NCBI GenBank assembly: GCA_030653975.1 | Contig: JAURYH010000017.1 | Span: 1-64,000, forward strand | Direction of reading: 5' to 3' | DNA from: Hydrogenophaga sp. | GTDB lineage: Bacteria > Pseudomonadota > Gammaproteobacteria > Burkholderiales > Burkholderiaceae_C | Length of the DNA: 64,000 nucleotides | Shown: positions 53,657-63,137 of the stretch, piece after piece | Numbering within the stretch: position 1 is the stretch's first letter | Layout: each line of letters starts with the position of its first letter | The notes under the pieces: generated by a model | Databases searched by the model: none | What the model was told of the DNA's origin: nothing | Seen by the model: only the letters and a program-made list of their open reading frames with translations | Translations under genes and position numbers: made by a program

Positions 53657-54347
53657 CTCGCCGCCGCAGAACGGGCACACGCTGCCGGGCTTGCCGGTCG
53701 CTGTCTTCATCACCCAGCTCCATCAGGCCGCTCAAGCCCATGACCTCCGAATCGCGAAAACCGGTTGCAGGGTAGAGCTGGTCGAAATCCGAGATATTCG
53801 ACTCCAGCTGCTGGCGCACACCCTCCGGCTCGTTCGCTTCCTTCGGTATGGGTTGGGGCAGGGCGGCCAGATCCAGCTGCTTGCGGAAATCGCTGGGCGA
53901 AGGCATGCGGTGGATGCCGTTCTTGAGGAAGAGGAAACGCACCCCCGCGGTCTTGAGGATGCGGTTCTTCATCTTCATCTGGTGGGCCTTGGCCTTGGCG
54001 TTGCTCAGGTGGTATTGCTCGATGTCGAACGCGAACATGGGCCGGCCGTCTTGGCCGCAGACCACGAAGTCCACCTGCTGCTGGGCCAGCCGCTCCGTGG
54101 CGCGCTGGCGGTCGGTGGCACGCCGGATGGAGAGCATGTCCTTGAGTTTCACCTGGGGCAGCACGACCTGCCCGGGGAAGGTGTCGTGCAGGTAGTCCAG
54201 CATGGCGACCTGCTCGGGTGTGAGGATGCGTTCGGGCGTGTAGCGGTCCTCCCGACCCGAGGGCTGGGGCGCATAGCGCCTGTAAGCCCAGACACCCAGG
54301 CCCGCCAGGGCCAGGGCAATCGTGAACGCGATCCAGAGTGGGAACAT
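53652..54347 (-). CDS. DUF2726 domain protein
   Basis: A 231-residue protein with one N-terminal transmembrane helix (about 3-22), then a nuclease-like domain of the DUF2726 type: LLTPEQVAMLDYLHDTFPG-like start, VDFVVCGQDGRPMFAFDIEQ, KMKNRILKTAGVRFLFL. This restriction-endonuclease-like fold usually has D and E/QxK residues (DFVVC, FDIEQ). Role unknown. Start ATG 54347. Confidence 0.85.
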   Translation of the reverse strand: MFPLWIAFTIALALAGLGVWAYRRYAPQPSGREDRYTPERILTPEQVAMLDYLHDTFPGQVVLPQVKLKDMLSIRRATDRQRATERLAQQQVDFVVCGQDGRPMFAFDIEQYHLSNAKAKAHQMKMKNRILKTAGVRFLFLKNGIHRMPSPSDFRKQLDLAALPQPIPKEANEPEGVRQQLESNISDFDQLYPATGFRDSEVMGLSGLMELGDEDSDRQARQRVPVLRRRA

Positions 54348-54433
54348 GCAACCTCCAATGTGACAGCCGTTTGTTTTTTTTGAGCCGTCATTCTAGGATT
54401 TTGTAGTCATAAATCACTAAATACAACGTTCTG

Positions 54434-54943
54434 TTACCTCTTGCCTGTGGGGTTTTCGCGCAAAGGTAGCGGCAGGCGGGGATCGAACTTGGCGCGCTTG
54501 ACGCTGAAGAAGGCCTTCACGTTGCGCACGTTGGCGTCGCTGGTGAACAGGCGCTGGGCGAGCGCCAGATAGCCCGGCATGTCGGGCGTGTGCACGACCA
54601 GCATGAAGTCCGGCCCCGGGCTCACGCGGTAACACTGCTGCACGGCGGTTTCGGCCACGGCGCGGCCTTCGAACGCGTCCAGGTGTTCAGCGCCCTGGCG
54701 CTCCAGCGTGATCTCCAGCAGCGCTGTGAGACCGTGACCCGTCGAAGCGGCCAGGCGGTCGGGGCTGAGCAGTGCCACCTGCCGTTCGATCAGCCCGAGC
54801 TGCTTCAGCCGCTTGATGCGCCGCAGGCTGGTCGGGGGTGACACATGGGCCAGCCCCGCCAGGGCCTGGTTGCTCAGCGAGGCGTCGGTCTGCAACAGGT
54901 CCAGCAGGCGCCAGTCGGCTTCATCGATGAAATCAGATTCCAT
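54434..54943 (-). CDS. Lrp/AsnC-family transcriptional regulator
   Basis: A 169-residue regulator: N-terminal helix-turn-helix DEADWRLLDLLQTDASLSNQAL, then SPPTSLRRIKRLKQLGLI, and a C-terminal RAM domain with AVQQCYRVSPGPDFMLVVHTPDM. Lrp-type regulators respond to amino acids. Its gene is divergent from glmS with 137 AT-rich bases between; control of glmS is not implied. ATG 54943. Confidence 0.92.
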   Translation of the reverse strand: MESDFIDEADWRLLDLLQTDASLSNQALAGLAHVSPPTSLRRIKRLKQLGLIERQVALLSPDRLAASTGHGLTALLEITLERQGAEHLDAFEGRAVAETAVQQCYRVSPGPDFMLVVHTPDMPGYLALAQRLFTSDANVRNVKAFFSVKRAKFDPRLPLPLRENPTGKR

Positions 54944-55080
54944 AAACTTACATGCTATGAATTAATTGGTGATAGATGCAGGCATGTGTAATTTTAGTTC
55001 TCATATATGAAATTTTCGGAACTTAATTTCTTTGAAGGCTCGTTAGCATGGCGTCTTCCTGGTGTGTTCTGGAGATCGGT
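54944..55080. promoter_or_regulatory. AT-rich region between divergent Lrp and glmS genes
   Basis: This 137-base stretch is markedly AT-rich and likely holds both promoters. Plus-strand candidates are TTGGTG (54966-54971) and TGTAAT (54987-54992), only 15 bases apart, so the assignment is weak. ACATGC and GCATGT form a small inverted repeat that could be bound by the Lrp protein. No glmS ribozyme signature was recognised. Confidence 0.4.
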
Positions 55081-56943
55081 ATGTGTGGCATCGTGGCGGG
55101 GGTTTCGGGGCGTGATGTGATCCCCGTGCTGGTTCAGGGTTTGCAGCGGCTGGAATACCGCGGTTACGACTCCTGTGGTGTGGCCGTGCACACGGGCGGC
55201 CTGCAGCGCGCGCGCAGCACCGCCCGCGTGGCCGAACTGATCGAGCAGGTCAAAACCGAGGCCATTGCCAGTGGCACCGGCATCGCCCACACGCGCTGGG
55301 CCACCCACGGCGCGCCCGCGGTGCACAACGCCCACCCACACTTCAGCCACGGCCCCGGGAACAGCTCCACCAATGGCACGGCCGGCCGCGTCGCGCTGGT
55401 GCACAACGGCATCATCGAAAACCACGACGAGCTGCGTGCCGCCCTGCAGGCCAAAGGCTATGTGTTCGAGAGCCAGACCGACACCGAGGTCATCGCCCAC
55501 CTGATCGACTCGCTCTACGAAGGCGACGTCTTCGCCGCGCTGCAGGCGGCGGTGGCGCAACTGCACGGTGCCTATGCGCTGGCGGTGTTCCACAAGGACG
55601 AGCCGCACCGCGTGGTGGGCGCGCGCGCCGGTTCGCCGCTGATCCTGGGTGTGGGCGAGGGCGGGCAGGAGCACTTTCTGGCCAGCGACGCCATGGCCCT
55701 GGCCGGCGTGACGGACCAGATCGTCTACCTCGAAGAGGGCGACCTGGTGGACCTGCAGCTCGGCCGCTACTGGGTGACCGATGCCCAGGGTCGCAGTTTC
55801 GACACCACGCAGCGCCCGGTAAAGACCGTGCACGCGCACAGCGGCGCGGCCGAACTCGGCCCCTACCGCCACTACATGCAGAAGGAAATCTTCGAGCAGC
55901 CGCGCGCCATCGGCGACACGCTCGAAGGCGTCGCCGGCATCACGCCCGAGCTGTTCGGCGACGGCGCCTGGCGCGTGTTCAAGGACATCGACAACGTGCT
56001 CATCCTCGCCTGCGGCACCAGCTACTACAGCGGCTGCACGGCCAAGTACTGGCTGGAAGACATTGCCAAGATTCCGACGCAAGTGGAAGTGGCGAGCGAA
56101 TACCGCTACCGCACCAGCGTGCCCAACCCGCGCACCCTGGTGGTCACCATCACGCAGAGCGGCGAGACCGCCGACACCCTGGCCGCGCTGCGCCACGCCC
56201 AGGGCCTGGGCATGAAACACACGCTGACCATCTGCAACGTGGCCACCAGCGCCATGGTGCGCGAATGTGAACTGGCCTACATCACCCGCGCCGGGGTCGA
56301 GATCGGCGTGGCCTCCACCAAGGCCTTCACCACCCAGCTCGCCGGCCTGTTCCTGCTGACGCTGGCGCTGGCCCAGGTGCGCGGCCACCTGAGCGAGGAG
56401 GCCGAGGCCGAACACCTCAAGGCCATGCGCCACCTGCCCGTGGCGCTGCAGGCCGTGCTGGCGCTGGAGCCGCAGGTGATCAGCTGGGCCGAGGACTTCG
56501 CGCGCATGGACAACGCGCTCTTCCTGGGCCGCGGCCTGCACTACCCGATTGCACTCGAAGGCGCCTTGAAGCTCAAGGAAATCAGCTACATCCACGCCGA
56601 GGCCTACCCGGCCGGCGAACTCAAACACGGCCCGCTGGCCCTGGTCACCAGCGCCATGCCGGTGGTCACCGTGGCGCCCAACGACACCCTGCTCGAAAAG
56701 CTCAAGAGCAACATGCAGGAAGTGCGCGCGCGCGGTGGCGTGCTCTACGTGCTGGCCGACGCCGACACCCGCATCGGCAGCAGCGAAGGCATTCACGTCA
56801 TCCGCATGCCCGAGCACTACGGCGCGCTCAGCCCCATCCTGCACGTGGTGCCGCTGCAGCTGCTGGCGTACCACACGGCGCTGGCGAAGGGGACGGATGT
56901 GGACAAGCCCAGAAATTTGGCCAAAAGTGTGACGGTCGAGTGA
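55081..56943 (+). CDS. glmS: Glutamine--fructose-6-phosphate aminotransferase (isomerising)
   Basis: A 620-residue enzyme making glucosamine 6-phosphate from fructose 6-phosphate and glutamine. The catalytic Cys is residue 2 ([10 protein letters not shown]), exposed after Met removal, which decides ATG 55081 over an upstream ATG. Glutaminase domain: [29 protein letters not shown]. Isomerase domain (two SIS modules): [48 protein letters not shown], ending KSVTVE. Confidence 0.97.
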   Translation: MCGIVAGVSGRDVIPVLVQGLQRLEYRGYDSCGVAVHTGGLQRARSTARVAELIEQVKTEAIASGTGIAHTRWATHGAPAVHNAHPHFSHGPGNSSTNGTAGRVALVHNGIIENHDELRAALQAKGYVFESQTDTEVIAHLIDSLYEGDVFAALQAAVAQLHGAYALAVFHKDEPHRVVGARAGSPLILGVGEGGQEHFLASDAMALAGVTDQIVYLEEGDLVDLQLGRYWVTDAQGRSFDTTQRPVKTVHAHSGAAELGPYRHYMQKEIFEQPRAIGDTLEGVAGITPELFGDGAWRVFKDIDNVLILACGTSYYSGCTAKYWLEDIAKIPTQVEVASEYRYRTSVPNPRTLVVTITQSGETADTLAALRHAQGLGMKHTLTICNVATSAMVRECELAYITRAGVEIGVASTKAFTTQLAGLFLLTLALAQVRGHLSEEAEAEHLKAMRHLPVALQAVLALEPQVISWAEDFARMDNALFLGRGLHYPIALEGALKLKEISYIHAEAYPAGELKHGPLALVTSAMPVVTVAPNDTLLEKLKSNMQEVRARGGVLYVLADADTRIGSSEGIHVIRMPEHYGALSPILHVVPLQLLAYHTALAKGTDVDKPRNLAKSVTVE

Positions 56944-57025
56944 GCCTGGCTCGCTGAGCAGCGGGCTGTTCCGGTCAACCCACGCGGGCCAGTTGATCGC
57001 CCCGTCGCCTATGCTCGGGTCCAGC

Positions 57026-58087
57026 ATGAACATGGACCCTGTTTACAGCCAGTTGCTGGCGAACCTCCCCCGTGACATCCCGCCACACCGTGGCCTGGAG
57101 CCACTGCCCGACAAAGGCCTGGCGCATTGGCATGTGCGCCTTGTGGGCACCGGTTGGCTGGCGCGCATCCCCAAACAAAGCCAGATGGACCTGGCCGCGC
57201 TGGACAACCTGCGCTACCAGAGCGCCTGCTTTCAGCGCGCGGCACCGTCAGGGCACGTGCCCTTGCTGCACCGGGTGATCGCTCCCTCGGCCGGGTTGCC
57301 CCGTGGCGCTCTGCTGGTGGAAGAGATCATCGGTGCGCCGGCCAGCGGGCCGCGCCATCTGGCGCCCATCATGCAGGCGCTCGCAGCGATCCATGCGCTG
57401 CCGTTGCCTTTGCCGGAAGACCGCGCGCCTTTGCTCAATGAGCGGAATCCCCTGGCAGGACTGATCGCGCTCATCAATGCGCAGGCCCGTCACCTGGACC
57501 ACGCCGCCGTGCCGCCGGCATCGGCCCGGGCGGTGAAGGCGCGGCTGGCGGACCTGGCGCAGCGCATGGCGCCGGCTGTGCAGGCCTGCCCACAGCGCCT
57601 GATCACCTTCGACGCGCACCCGGGCAATTTCCTGATCACGCCCACGGGCCAGGCGGTGCTGGTGGACCTGGAGAAGCTGCGCTACAGCTACCCGCCGCTC
57701 GACCTGGCGCACGCCACGCTCTACACCTCGACCACCTGGGACCGCGAGGCCTCGTTCGAGTTGCCCACCGCAGCGGTGGCGCTCGCCTACGAGACCTGGG
57801 CCTCGGCGGTGGGAGAGGCCCTTGCCGGGCCTTGTCGGCGCGCGCTGGTGCCGCTGCGCGAACTGATGTGGCTCTGGTCGCTGACCTGGTGTGCCAAGTG
57901 GCTGGCCGAATCGACCGGCGGCCAAGGGGTGGGTGGTGACGGTGAAGACTGGTCGGCCCGGAACAGCGAAGCCGCACTGATCGAGCACGTGCGGGACCGG
58001 GTGAACGACTACCTGTCCATGCGGTCCATCGAACGCCTGCTGGCGGAGTTTCACGACCTGCAAGCCGAGTTGGCCACAAAGGCCTGA
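57026..58087 (+). CDS. Phosphotransferase family protein (APH/ChoK/ThiK-like)
   Basis: A 353-residue protein of the aminoglycoside phosphotransferase-like kinase fold. The catalytic loop is ITFDAHPGNFLIT (D, H and N as in DxHxxN), and the magnesium loop is VLVDLEKLRYSYPPLDLAHA, with DLE in place of DxD. The N-lobe has LVGTGWLARIP. Relatives include thiamine, choline and homoserine kinases; the substrate is unknown. ATG 57026 was chosen; TTG 56993, ATG 57011 and ATG 57032 are in frame. Confidence 0.82.
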   Translation: MNMDPVYSQLLANLPRDIPPHRGLEPLPDKGLAHWHVRLVGTGWLARIPKQSQMDLAALDNLRYQSACFQRAAPSGHVPLLHRVIAPSAGLPRGALLVEEIIGAPASGPRHLAPIMQALAAIHALPLPLPEDRAPLLNERNPLAGLIALINAQARHLDHAAVPPASARAVKARLADLAQRMAPAVQACPQRLITFDAHPGNFLITPTGQAVLVDLEKLRYSYPPLDLAHATLYTSTTWDREASFELPTAAVALAYETWASAVGEALAGPCRRALVPLRELMWLWSLTWCAKWLAESTGGQGVGGDGEDWSARNSEAALIEHVRDRVNDYLSMRSIERLLAEFHDLQAELATKA

Positions 58088-58094
58088 TGGCCGT

Positions 58095-58140
58095 GGCGAA
58101 GCTGTAAGCTTTGGCGGCTTCGCCCGACTATGGGCTTACA
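58095..58140 (+). promoter_or_regulatory. Leader with two interleaved inverted repeats before ynjB
   Basis: Stem A: GGCGAAGC (58095-58102) with GCTTCGCC (58117-58124). Stem B: TGTAAGC (58103-58109) with GCTTACA (58134-58140). The arms alternate (A, B, A', B'), so the two hairpins exclude one another or form a pseudoknot. The distance to the ynjB start (58165) suits a leader that controls translation or transcription of the transporter. Confidence 0.5.
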
Positions 58141-58164
58141 TCCTTGTTTTCGGAGTCCTTGCCC

Positions 58165-59340
58165 ATGAAATGCTTGCCCCTCACCACCCTGGCGCTGAGC
58201 CTGTGTTTCCCCTTCGCGGCGAACGCCGACTGGGCCAGGGTCGAAGCCGATGCCAAGGGCCAGACGGTGTATTTCAACGCCTGGGGCGGCAGCGAAGCGA
58301 CCAACGCCTACATCGGCTGGGTGGCGCAGCAGGTCAAAAGCCGCTACGGCGTGGAACTGCGCCACGTCAAGGTGACGGACGCGGCCGAGGTGGTCAAACG
58401 GGTGCAGACCGAAGTGGCCGCCGGGCGCCGCACGGACGGTTCGGTGGATCTGATCTGGGTCAACGGCGAAAACTTTCGCAACCTGAAGCAGGGCGGTCTG
58501 CTGTTCGGCCCCTGGGCCGAGAGCCTGCCCAACTGGGGCGCGGTGGACCTGAACAAACCCGTTCGCAGCGACTTCTCGGTGCCCACCGAAGGCTTTGAAG
58601 CGCCCTGGGGCGCGGCGCAGCTGACCTTCATCGCCGACAAGGCCAAGACGCCCACGCCGCCGCGCTCGGCGGCCGAGCTGCTGGTCTTTGCCAAGGCCAA
58701 CCCGGGCCGCGTGAGTTACCCCAAGCTGCCCGACTTTCACGGCACGACCTTCGTCAAGCAGGTGCTGATCGAGCTGACGCCCGATCGCCAACTGCTGCAG
58801 GCGCCGGTCTCGACCGCCAGCTTCGCCGCGGCCACGGCGCCGCTGTGGCCCTATCTGGACCAGTTGCACCCGCAGCTCTGGCGCGGCGGCAAGACCTTCC
58901 CGGCCAGCGCCGCTGAAATGCACCGCATGCTGGCCGATGGCGAGCTCAAGCTCTCGCTGACTTTCAACCCCAACGAAGCGGCCAACCTGATCACCACGCG
59001 CCAGTTGCCGGCCACCGCCTACAGCTTCGGCTTCACGGGCGGCACCATCGGCAACGTGCACTTTGTCGGCATCCCGGTCAACGCCAAGGCACCCGCCGGC
59101 GCCCAGGTGGTGGCCAACTTCCTGCTGTCGCCCGAGGCCCAGGCGCGCAAGGCCGACGTGGCGGTCTGGGGCGACCGCAGCGTGCTCGACCTGGTCAAAC
59201 TGCCCGCCGCGATGCAGGCCACGATGCGCAAGACCGCGCCCGGCGCACTGGCCGAGGCCGTGCCCACGCTCGCCGAGCCACACGCCAGCTGGGTGGAGGC
59301 GCTGGAGGCCGAGTGGCTCAAGCGCTACGGCTCACGCTGA
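58165..59340 (+). CDS. ynjB: ABC transporter substrate-binding protein, YnjB family
   Basis: A 391-residue periplasmic protein with a signal peptide (LALSLCFPFAANA). VYFNAWGGSEATNAYIGW, VDLIWVNGENFRNLKQ and FEAPWGAAQLTFI are family signatures; the fold is like thiamine-binding ThiB. E. coli YnjBCD is an uncharacterised importer; thiamine or another small cation has been suggested. ATG 58165 has CGGAG upstream. The permease gene starts inside this gene. Confidence 0.9.
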   Translation: MKCLPLTTLALSLCFPFAANADWARVEADAKGQTVYFNAWGGSEATNAYIGWVAQQVKSRYGVELRHVKVTDAAEVVKRVQTEVAAGRRTDGSVDLIWVNGENFRNLKQGGLLFGPWAESLPNWGAVDLNKPVRSDFSVPTEGFEAPWGAAQLTFIADKAKTPTPPRSAAELLVFAKANPGRVSYPKLPDFHGTTFVKQVLIELTPDRQLLQAPVSTASFAAATAPLWPYLDQLHPQLWRGGKTFPASAAEMHRMLADGELKLSLTFNPNEAANLITTRQLPATAYSFGFTGGTIGNVHFVGIPVNAKAPAGAQVVANFLLSPEAQARKADVAVWGDRSVLDLVKLPAAMQATMRKTAPGALAEAVPTLAEPHASWVEALEAEWLKRYGSR

Positions 59341-60980
59341 TCCGTCGCCTGGCACCGCTTGGGCCACCGGGCCGCGGGCGGCCGGCGTCGTTGGTGTGGC
59401 TGGCGGCCTTGCCGGTGGCGCTCATCCTCGGGCCCCTGCTGCCCGGGCTGTACTGGGCGCTCGCCCCCTCGCTGGATGCCGCTGTCTGGCAGGCCCTGTG
59501 GGCCGACGCCCAATGGCCCCAGGCCTTGCAGGCCACCTTGCTGTCGGCGCTGCTGGGGACTGCGCTGGGTGTGGCGATCACGGCCGTGCTCGCCACCCTG
59601 TATTACCCGGGCCGCCGCTGGGCCGACCTGCAACGGCGCATGCCCTTGTTGTTGTCGGTGCCGCATGCGGCCTTTGCCGTGGGTCTGTTTTTCCTGCTCT
59701 CGCCTTCGGGCTGGCTGGCGCGCGCGCTGGCCCAGGCGCTGGGGTGGGCCGAGCCGCCCGCCTGGATCACGGTGCAGGACCCCTATGGCCTGAGCCTGGC
59801 GCTGGCGCTGGGCATCAAGGAAAGCTGGTTCCTGTTGTGGGTGCTGGTCGCGGTGCTGGGTGAACAGCAGGTGCAGCGCCACATGGTGGTGGCCCGCTCG
59901 CTGGGCTACAGCCGGGTACAGGTCTGGCGCCAGGTGTTGTGGCCGCAGTTGCTGCCGCGCCTGGGCTGGCCGCTCGCCGCCGTGTGGGCCTACGGCCTGT
60001 CGGTGGTGGACATGGCGGTGATCCTGGGGCCGGGCACACCGCCCACCCTGGCCGTGCTGATCTGGCAATGGCTCATCGACCCCGATGCCGCGATGCAGGC
60101 CAAAGGCGGCGCGGCCTCGCTGGTGTTGCTGGGGCTGTTCCTGCTGGGGGCCGGCGCCGCGCGCTGGTTGTGGCGCCACACCGTTCGCAGTGCCGCCTAC
60201 CCCTCGGGCGAGCGCCGGCCCGCGCCCCGTCCGGCGCGCGTGGGCCTGCACCTGCCCGTGTTGCTGATCGGCTACGCGGTGGTGGCGGTGCTGCTGGTGT
60301 GGTCGCTGGCCGAGAGCTGGTTTTTCCCCGCGCTGTGGCCCGAGTCGCTCTCGCTGCAGACCTGGCAGCAGGCCGACTGGGCGCCGTTCTGGACCACGCT
60401 GTGGCTCGGTGCTGCTGCCGTGCTGCTGTGCCTGCCGGCGGCCCTGGTCTGGCTGGAGTGGGGGCCGCAGCGCTACAACGCCGTGCTGTACGTGCCGCTG
60501 ATCATTCCCGCCCTGCCGCTGGTGGCGGCGCAGTACGCGGCCCTGTTGCGGCTGCAGGTGGACGGCACCGCGGCCGGCCTGGTGTGGAGCCACTTGCTGT
60601 GGGTGCTGCCCTACATGGTGCTCACGCTGATCGGCCCTTACCGCGCGTTTGACCGCCGCCTCATGACCACCGCGCGCGCGTTGGGGGCTTCACCGTTGAG
60701 GGCCTGTTGGAGCGTGAAATGGCCGATGTTGTTGAAACCCATGCTGGCCGCGCTGGCGGTGGGTTTTGCGGTCAGCGTGGCGCAATACCTGCCGACGCTG
60801 TTCGCGGGCGGCGGGCGCTTTGTGACGGTGACCACCGAGGCCGTGGCCCTGAGCGCCGGCGGCAACCGCCGCGTGCTCGCCGTGCAGGCGATGCTGCAGA
60901 TCGCGCTGCCGCTGCTGGGCTTTGGCCTGGCGGCTCTGGTTTCATACGGGGCCGGCCGCTCCCGGAAAGGACTTTGTTGA
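59313..60980 (+). CDS. ynjC: ABC transporter permease, YnjC family (two fused halves)
   Basis: A 555-residue permease with about 12 helices and two permease modules (about 60-280 and 330-545), each with a docking loop such as ARSLGYSRVQVWRQVLWP and ARALGASPLRACWSVKWP. E. coli YnjC has the same fused form. GTG 59313 overlaps ynjB by 28 bases and has GGAGG upstream, so expression is coupled. Confidence 0.9.
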   Translation: MAQALRLTLIRRLAPLGPPGRGRPASLVWLAALPVALILGPLLPGLYWALAPSLDAAVWQALWADAQWPQALQATLLSALLGTALGVAITAVLATLYYPGRRWADLQRRMPLLLSVPHAAFAVGLFFLLSPSGWLARALAQALGWAEPPAWITVQDPYGLSLALALGIKESWFLLWVLVAVLGEQQVQRHMVVARSLGYSRVQVWRQVLWPQLLPRLGWPLAAVWAYGLSVVDMAVILGPGTPPTLAVLIWQWLIDPDAAMQAKGGAASLVLLGLFLLGAGAARWLWRHTVRSAAYPSGERRPAPRPARVGLHLPVLLIGYAVVAVLLVWSLAESWFFPALWPESLSLQTWQQADWAPFWTTLWLGAAAVLLCLPAALVWLEWGPQRYNAVLYVPLIIPALPLVAAQYAALLRLQVDGTAAGLVWSHLLWVLPYMVLTLIGPYRAFDRRLMTTARALGASPLRACWSVKWPMLLKPMLAALAVGFAVSVAQYLPTLFAGGGRFVTVTTEAVALSAGGNRRVLAVQAMLQIALPLLGFGLAALVSYGAGRSRKGLC

Positions 60981-60981
60981 C

Positions 60982-61620
60982 ATGCTGGACATACGGAACC
61001 TCACCATCTCCCAGGGCCCGAGCGTGCTGATCGAGGGTCTGAACCTGCAGGTCGAGCGGGGCGTCATCGCGACGGTGACCGGGGCTTCGGGCTCGGGCAA
61101 GTCCACGCTGCTCAACTGGCTGGTGGGCGATCTGGATCCGGCCTTCCAGGCCAGCGGCGAGCTGTGGCTGGAGGGCCAGCGGCGCGACCAACTGCCGGTG
61201 GAAGCCCGGGGCGTCGGCATCCTGTTTCAGGACGACCTGCTGTTCCCGCACCTGAGCGTGGGGCAGAACCTGGCCTTTGCCTTGCCAGCCGCACTCAAGG
61301 GCGCCGCCGCGCGCCGAGCGCGGGTGGAGCAGACGCTGCGCGAGATCGGTCTCGACGGCTTCCACGACCGCGATCCCGCCACGCTCTCGGGCGGCCAGCG
61401 CGCCCGCGTGAGCCTCATGCGCGCCTTGCTGGCCGAGCCCGGCGCGCTGCTGCTGGACGAACCGTTCTCCCGGCTCGACGCCGAGCTGCGCGCGCAGTTC
61501 AGGGGCTTCGTGTTCGAACAGATCGCCCGCCAGCGCATTCCGACCCTGCTGGTCACGCACGACCCGGACGATGTGCCGCCCGGCGGGCGTGTGCTGGACA
61601 TCCACCAGTGGCAAAGCTAG
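60982..61620 (+). CDS. ynjD: ABC transporter ATP-binding protein, YnjD family
   Basis: A 212-residue ATPase. Walker A is TGASGSGKST, the signature LSGGQRARVSLMRAL, Walker B ALLLDEPFSRLD and LLVTHDPDDVP. It is shorter than most ATPases, as expected for YnjD. The start is one base after the permease stop. A repeat copy begins three bases after its stop. Confidence 0.92.
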   Translation: MLDIRNLTISQGPSVLIEGLNLQVERGVIATVTGASGSGKSTLLNWLVGDLDPAFQASGELWLEGQRRDQLPVEARGVGILFQDDLLFPHLSVGQNLAFALPAALKGAAARRARVEQTLREIGLDGFHDRDPATLSGGQRARVSLMRALLAEPGALLLDEPFSRLDAELRAQFRGFVFEQIARQRIPTLLVTHDPDDVPPGGRVLDIHQWQS

Positions 61621-61623
61621 GGT

Positions 61624-61707
61624 GACACCCCCGCCGCGCTGCGCGCGACCCCCTCCAAAGGGGGCAACGCTGGCGGCCCGGCAAAGCCGGTTCCGCGGCG
61701 TTCTGGG
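61624..61707 (+). repeat. 3' stem-loop repeat, copy 8
   Basis: Starts three bases after the ynjD stop: GACACCCCCGCCGCGCTGCG, then CCCCCTCCAAAGGGGG, then CCGGCAAAGCCGGTTCCGCGG. It is the most regular copy and a good reference for alignment. About 75 bases of unremarkable sequence follow to the next convergent gene. Confidence 0.88.
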
Positions 61708-61783
61708 TCATGCACTTCATCCTGGCAATGTGGGTGGACTACCAGCTGTCGCGCTGCGCGCGACTGAACCCCTGCGCCACGTT

Positions 61784-62404
61784 TCAGCGTGCTGATTGCA
61801 TGTCGGCGGGCAACCATTGAAGGTCGGCCGGTTCATCGATGTCGTGCAGTGTCGGCAGGGTCTGCAGCGACCAGCCGAGTTGTTCTACTCGGGCGCGAGT
61901 GGCTTGTGCCACGGTGGCCGTGCTCCAGGCGATGCCGGCGAACAGGCTGGCGTCGAAGCGGTTCAGCCCGAGCAGCACGTAGCCGCCGTCAAAAGCCGGC
62001 ACCAGGGTGGCGTCTGCAGCGAGCAGGCTGGCCGCGGCTTCCCGGATGCGCCCGGCCGTGAGCTCGGGGCAGTCGGTGCCCATCAGCAGAACAGGCGATC
62101 CCGCGGCCAGCGCGCGCTGGGCGGCGCGGGCCATGCGCTCGCCCAGGTCGCCGTCACCCTGGTCGCTCCAGCTCAGCTGAGCCTGCGGCATCAGCCCCGA
62201 CCACACCGGGTCGCGGGGCGCGGGCGTCACACACAGTTCCACCGGGCCCACACCGCTGGCCAGGGCTTGCGCCACCGCATGCTGCAGCAACGCGGCGGCC
62301 AGCCGGGCAGCGCCCTGCGCACCCAGCGCAGGGACCAGCCGGGTCTTGGCCAGGCCCGCGACCGGGGCCTTGGCGAAGATGACGATTCGGGGTGGCTGGG
62401 CCAT
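61784..62404 (-). CDS. DUF2064 / TIGR04282-type glycosyltransferase-like protein
   Basis: A 206-residue protein with VIFAKAPVAGLAKTRLVPALG, LLMGTDCPELTAGRI and FDGGYVLLGLNR, the typical set of DUF2064 proteins annotated as arsenosugar biosynthesis glycosyltransferases of TIGR04282 type. It resembles nucleotidyl- or glycosyltransferases in the nucleotide-diphospho-sugar fold. It lies 7 bases downstream of the TIGR04283-like gene, and the two are commonly paired. Real substrate unknown. Confidence 0.88.
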   Translation of the reverse strand: MAQPPRIVIFAKAPVAGLAKTRLVPALGAQGAARLAAALLQHAVAQALASGVGPVELCVTPAPRDPVWSGLMPQAQLSWSDQGDGDLGERMARAAQRALAAGSPVLLMGTDCPELTAGRIREAAASLLAADATLVPAFDGGYVLLGLNRFDASLFAGIAWSTATVAQATRARVEQLGWSLQTLPTLHDIDEPADLQWLPADMQSAR

Positions 62405-62411
62405 GGGGGTG

Positions 62412-63086
62412 CTACCGGTACCGCTGCGCCAGCTGCTCGGCCGGTGTGCCGCGCCAGTAGGCCCAGCGCAGGCGCCACATCAGCCAGATGGTGCGCCAGA
62501 CGCCCCGGCTTTCCCAGCGCCGCCCCGATGTCAGCACGGGGGCCTGGATGCAGGCGGGGCGGGCCAGCGCGAGCAGGCGGTGGCTGAGTTCAACGTCTTC
62601 CATCAGGGGTTGGTCCGGGTAGCCACCCACGGCGTCGAAGGCCTTGCGGGTGACGAAGATGGCCTGGTCGCCGGTGGCGATGCCCGTCCAGCGCGAGCGA
62701 TGGTTCATCAGGGTGGCGATCACGCGCAGCATGGGGTGTTTCCCGTCGATGACCACATCGAAGCGGCCCCACATGGCAGCGGTCTTCAGCATCGTCTGGC
62801 GCACGGTGGCGAGGGCGCCTTCGGGCAGCAGCGTGTCGGCGTGCAGGAACAGCAGCACGTCGCCGGTCGCCTGGGCCGCGCCCAGGTTCATCTGTCGCGC
62901 CCGGCTTTTCGGTGACGACAACACCCGAAGGCCGGCGCGCTCCGCCAGCGCCACAGAACCGTCGTCGCTGCCACCATCGACGATCAGGATCTCACAACCC
63001 TGGCGCTCCAGTTCAACCAACCGCGCCAGCACGCCGGGCAGGCCAGGCGCCTCGTTGAGCATGGGCACGATGATCGAAAAGCGCAT
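62412..63086 (-). CDS. GT2 glycosyltransferase, TIGR04283 type
   Basis: A 224-residue family 2 glycosyltransferase: SIIVPMLNEAPGLPGVL, ILIVDGGSDDGS, LFLHADTLLPEGAL (DxD-like region), and YPDQPLMEDVELSHRL. This matches proteins annotated as TIGR04283 arsenosugar biosynthesis glycosyltransferase. Start ATG 63086; a TTG two codons earlier is possible. It lies 51 bases after selD on the same strand. Confidence 0.9.
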   Translation of the reverse strand: MRFSIIVPMLNEAPGLPGVLARLVELERQGCEILIVDGGSDDGSVALAERAGLRVLSSPKSRARQMNLGAAQATGDVLLFLHADTLLPEGALATVRQTMLKTAAMWGRFDVVIDGKHPMLRVIATLMNHRSRWTGIATGDQAIFVTRKAFDAVGGYPDQPLMEDVELSHRLLALARPACIQAPVLTSGRRWESRGVWRTIWLMWRLRWAYWRGTPAEQLAQRYR

Positions 63087-63137
63087 GGTCAACGTCGATG
63101 GCGTCGAATGGACTTGGCGCCGGCCCGGCTCCCGCCA

